A stretch of DNA of 7,393 nucleotides from an uncultured Saprospiraceae bacterium. GTDB lineage: Bacteria > Bacteroidota > Bacteroidia > Chitinophagales > Saprospiraceae. The DNA lies in assembly GCA_937967535.1 (NCBI GenBank), contig CALCMV010000295.1, positions 1 to 7,393 of the forward strand. The letters are read 5' to 3'. Shown piece after piece: positions 6,105 through 7,393 of the stretch. Position 1 is the first letter of the stretch. Every line of letters begins with the position of its first letter. Made by a program: the position numbers and the translations under genes. A model generated the notes under the pieces. The model saw only the letters and a program-made list of their open reading frames with translations, had not been told where the DNA came from and did not search any database.

Positions 6105-6401
6105 ATGCTCAACCCGGACATATTAATTGAAGAAGATATTCTGGTAGAAGATGTTGTTGAAAACGGCGAGTTAGCACATCTCGTAGTATTCAATGACGAT
6201 TATAATACCTTCGAATGGGTCATCGAATCTTTCATAAAAATCTGCAAGCACAACGAACAGCAAGCCGAGCAGCTTTCTATGATTATCCATTTTAAAGGCA
6301 AAGCTACGGTCAAAACCGCCACTATGGAAGTCTTGCGCCCTATGAAAGATGCCCTCATTGATAGAGGACTTTCTGCTCATATCGAAACCGTAGAGGTCTA
6401 G
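6105..6401 (+). CDS. clpS: ATP-dependent Clp protease adaptor protein ClpS
   Basis: ClpS binds the N-domain of the ClpA or ClpC unfoldase and hands over N-degron proteins (bulky hydrophobic N-terminal residue) for ClpP degradation. The 98-residue protein has the usual acidic flexible N-terminal extension (1-22) and then the conserved core: HLVVFNDDYNTFEWVIESF (25-43) and IIHFKGKATVKTATMEVLRP (60-79). The NDD triplet (30-32) and His62 match residues that hold the substrate alpha-amino group in characterised ClpS. By alignment to the NDDYTPMEF stretch of E. coli ClpS, the gatekeeper Met position is Phe36 here, which may alter side-chain selectivity; Bacteroidota homologues I recall also carry F at or near this site. 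No clpA or clpC gene is next to it in the window. The TAG stop forms the first three bases of a long inverted repeat shared with the convergent lipoprotein gene. Confidence 0.93.
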   Translation: MLNPDILIEEDILVEDVVENGELAHLVVFNDDYNTFEWVIESFIKICKHNEQQAEQLSMIIHFKGKATVKTATMEVLRPMKDALIDRGLSAHIETVEV

Positions 6402-6472
6402 TTTATTGAGTTTATAAAGAATTGCCCTAAGTAATTTTGGCGCAATAATAACTTTATAAACCCAATAAACTA
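6399..6472. terminator. Bidirectional terminator-like inverted repeat between clpS and the lipoprotein gene
   Basis: The 21-bp arms 6399-6419 and 6452-6472 are complementary with a single mismatch (GAG against GGG, which still allows a G-U pair in one orientation). The loop carries a smaller stem, ATTGC (6421-6425) with GCAAT (6442-6446). The left arm begins with the clpS stop codon, and the right arm ends 9 bp before the last codon of the convergent gene. Position and symmetry suit termination in both directions. Confidence 0.65.
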
Positions 6473-6481
6473 AATAGCAAA

Positions 6482-6988
6482 TTACTGCCTCAAAATATCT
6501 CCCAATCTACTCTTTCCGAATCCGATAATTCCTGATTTAATTCGCTTGGTAGTACGTGTTACGAAAGTGACTTGTTGGTACTTTCGTACAAATTTGGGTA
6601 TCAAATCCAATGCTTCTCTCGCATAAGGTTTTTGGAGCATACCCGCGCTGAAAGCAATACGTTCTGCCGGTCCCATTGATTTTTGCCAAGTCGCAAATTC
6701 ATTCAGAATCCCATCAATTGACTTTGCATTTTGATTGCCGAATCTAGTGACATAGTTCACTCCTTTTTTCGGATTCACAATACGCATTCCTTCGTGCATC
6801 ATACTCGTCATACTCCCCATGAGTACATCGAATTTTTCTTCCGGCGTATAAGTCGTATCGCTTGCCATTTTTGCCAAAATCTGTTGATGTTCGAGGAGTT
6901 GGTTAGCCTGTCGCGTAGCTCCGCAACTGCTCAATAATAACACACCTGCCAACAGCGCAAGTACTACATTTAAATGAATCAATTTCAT
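6482..6988 (-). CDS. Small lipoprotein, function unknown
   Basis: I do not recognise this 168-residue protein. It has a clear type II signal peptide: K2, a hydrophobic core (residues 3-19), and the lipobox LSSC with the lipidated Cys22, so the ATG at 6988 is well supported. The mature part is mostly helical and basic at its C-terminal end (RTTKRIKSGIIGFGKSRLGDILRQ region, residues about 145-168); the middle holds TPEEKFDVLMGSM and GPAERIAFSAGM. It shows no catalytic motif I can name. Probably anchored in the inner or outer membrane facing the periplasm. It is convergent with clpS, and the region upstream (6989-7301) is AT-rich with repeats; I find no good -7 box for it. Confidence 0.8.
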   Translation of the reverse strand: MKLIHLNVVLALLAGVLLLSSCGATRQANQLLEHQQILAKMASDTTYTPEEKFDVLMGSMTSMMHEGMRIVNPKKGVNYVTRFGNQNAKSIDGILNEFATWQKSMGPAERIAFSAGMLQKPYAREALDLIPKFVRKYQQVTFVTRTTKRIKSGIIGFGKSRLGDILRQ

Positions 6989-7301
6989 AAATAATATTTA
7001 ACGGTGAATGATTTCGTAATCAATAATTGTCTGTAAGTAATATTAAGACTGAATTTGTGACAATTGGTATCAGTTATAATGATTAGAGCATGTTTAAAAA
7101 GGTACTCAAATGAGTTTTGTCATTTATCAAAAACATTATTGGCATGTTTAGAATTGCAGTTGACACTTTTGTTTTCACATTAAATAAATCCCGTCATTCG
7201 TCGGGACAAGTTGTAAAATGTAAAATAATAAATGAGTGTGACACTCATTCGTGAGAGTGTTCAGTAAAGTGTGTCTCAAAAATAATTAATAAATTTGAGA
7301 T
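6989..7301. other. Gene-free AT-rich stretch with repeat fragments
   Basis: No credible coding frame. It contains the second 15-bp TTAGAGCATGTTTAA copy (7083-7097), a shorter GGCATGTTTA (7141-7150), a small stem TCCCG/CGGGA (7189-7193 and 7202-7206), the palindrome GAGTGTGACACTC (7234-7246) overlapping the stem ACACTC/GAGTGT, and GTGTGTCTCAAAAA just before the next gene. It reads like debris or an end region of insertion sequences. Confidence 0.5.
7083..7097 (+). repeat. 15-bp motif TTAGAGCATGTTTAA, copy 2
   Basis: Exact match to 4036-4050, same orientation, again preceded by TA before GAGCATG. The sequence diverges at once after the motif, so only a terminus-sized piece is shared. Confidence 0.5.
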
Positions 7302-7393
7302 ATGAAATTAAAAAAGGAAGTAAAGAAAAAAAGAGTTGTAAATGATATTAGCAGTGACTTAGACTTCGCAGCCTATGAAAAGGAGGTGGTCGC
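7302..7393 (+). CDS. N-terminus of a gene leaving the window, possibly an IS256-family transposase
   Basis: ATG at 7302 opens a frame that stays open to the window edge (30 full codons plus two bases). The visible residues are a lysine- and arginine-rich start followed by SSDLDFAAYEKEVV. IS256-family transposases of Bacteroidota often begin with a short basic stretch and then a D-F-x-x-[FY]-[EK]-K-E segment, and the sequence GTGTGTCTCAAAAA about 20 bp upstream could belong to a terminal repeat. This is an impression from 30 residues; any other small basic protein cannot be excluded. Confidence 0.4.
   Translation, partial: MKLKKEVKKKRVVNDISSDLDFAAYEKEVV

Overview
This window looks like a chromosomal segment from a member of the Bacteroidota. 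The evidence is an AT-rich background, absence of clear Shine-Dalgarno sequences, a few TAnnTTTG-type -7 boxes, a ClpS with the sequence style of that phylum, Cys-anchored lipoproteins and an undecaprenyl-phosphate sugar transferase. I cannot name genus or species. Most of the window is ordinary housekeeping and envelope genes; the unusual material lies between and just beyond the genes.

Layout. (1) 2-451, plus: C-terminal end of an FtsX/LolC-LolE-type ABC permease, entering from the left. (2) 451-559: two back-to-back inverted repeats, one a perfect 44-bp palindrome, between convergent genes. (3) 559-1176, minus: unknown membrane protein with a basic, helical tail. (4) 1304-2716, minus: polyprenyl-phosphate sugar-1-phosphate transferase (WcaJ type), probably the first membrane step of exopolysaccharide or capsule repeat-unit synthesis. 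(5) 2717-2805: hairpin built of a 6-bp tandem repeat and its mirror. (6) 2803-3774, minus: secreted or lipid-anchored beta-rich protein of unknown function. (7) 3775-4594: no intact gene. It holds a 147-bp palindromic element, a decayed IS630-family transposase fragment, and a 193-bp inverted-repeat element inserted into that fragment with a 9-bp target duplication. (8) 4595-5287, minus: TPR-like protein with two membrane spans. (9) 5288-5564: divergent intergenic region. (10) 5565-6035, plus: peroxiredoxin of the AhpE/Bcp kind. (11) 6105-6401, plus: ClpS adaptor. (12) 6482-6988, minus: small lipoprotein, convergent with clpS across a long inverted repeat. (13) 6989-7301: AT-rich stretch with repeat debris. 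(14) 7302-7393, plus: start of a gene running off the right edge, possibly an IS256-like transposase.

How the genes relate. The peroxiredoxin and ClpS share a strand with a 69-bp gap and may be cotranscribed, both fitting protein and oxidative stress care. The sugar transferase and the upstream secreted protein share a strand and may both serve the cell surface, but the hairpin between them makes tight coupling uncertain. No intact defence system, CRISPR array, RNA gene or complete insertion sequence is visible. The best discoveries are repeat biology: a readable nested insertion, and long inverted repeats that repeatedly touch stop codons.
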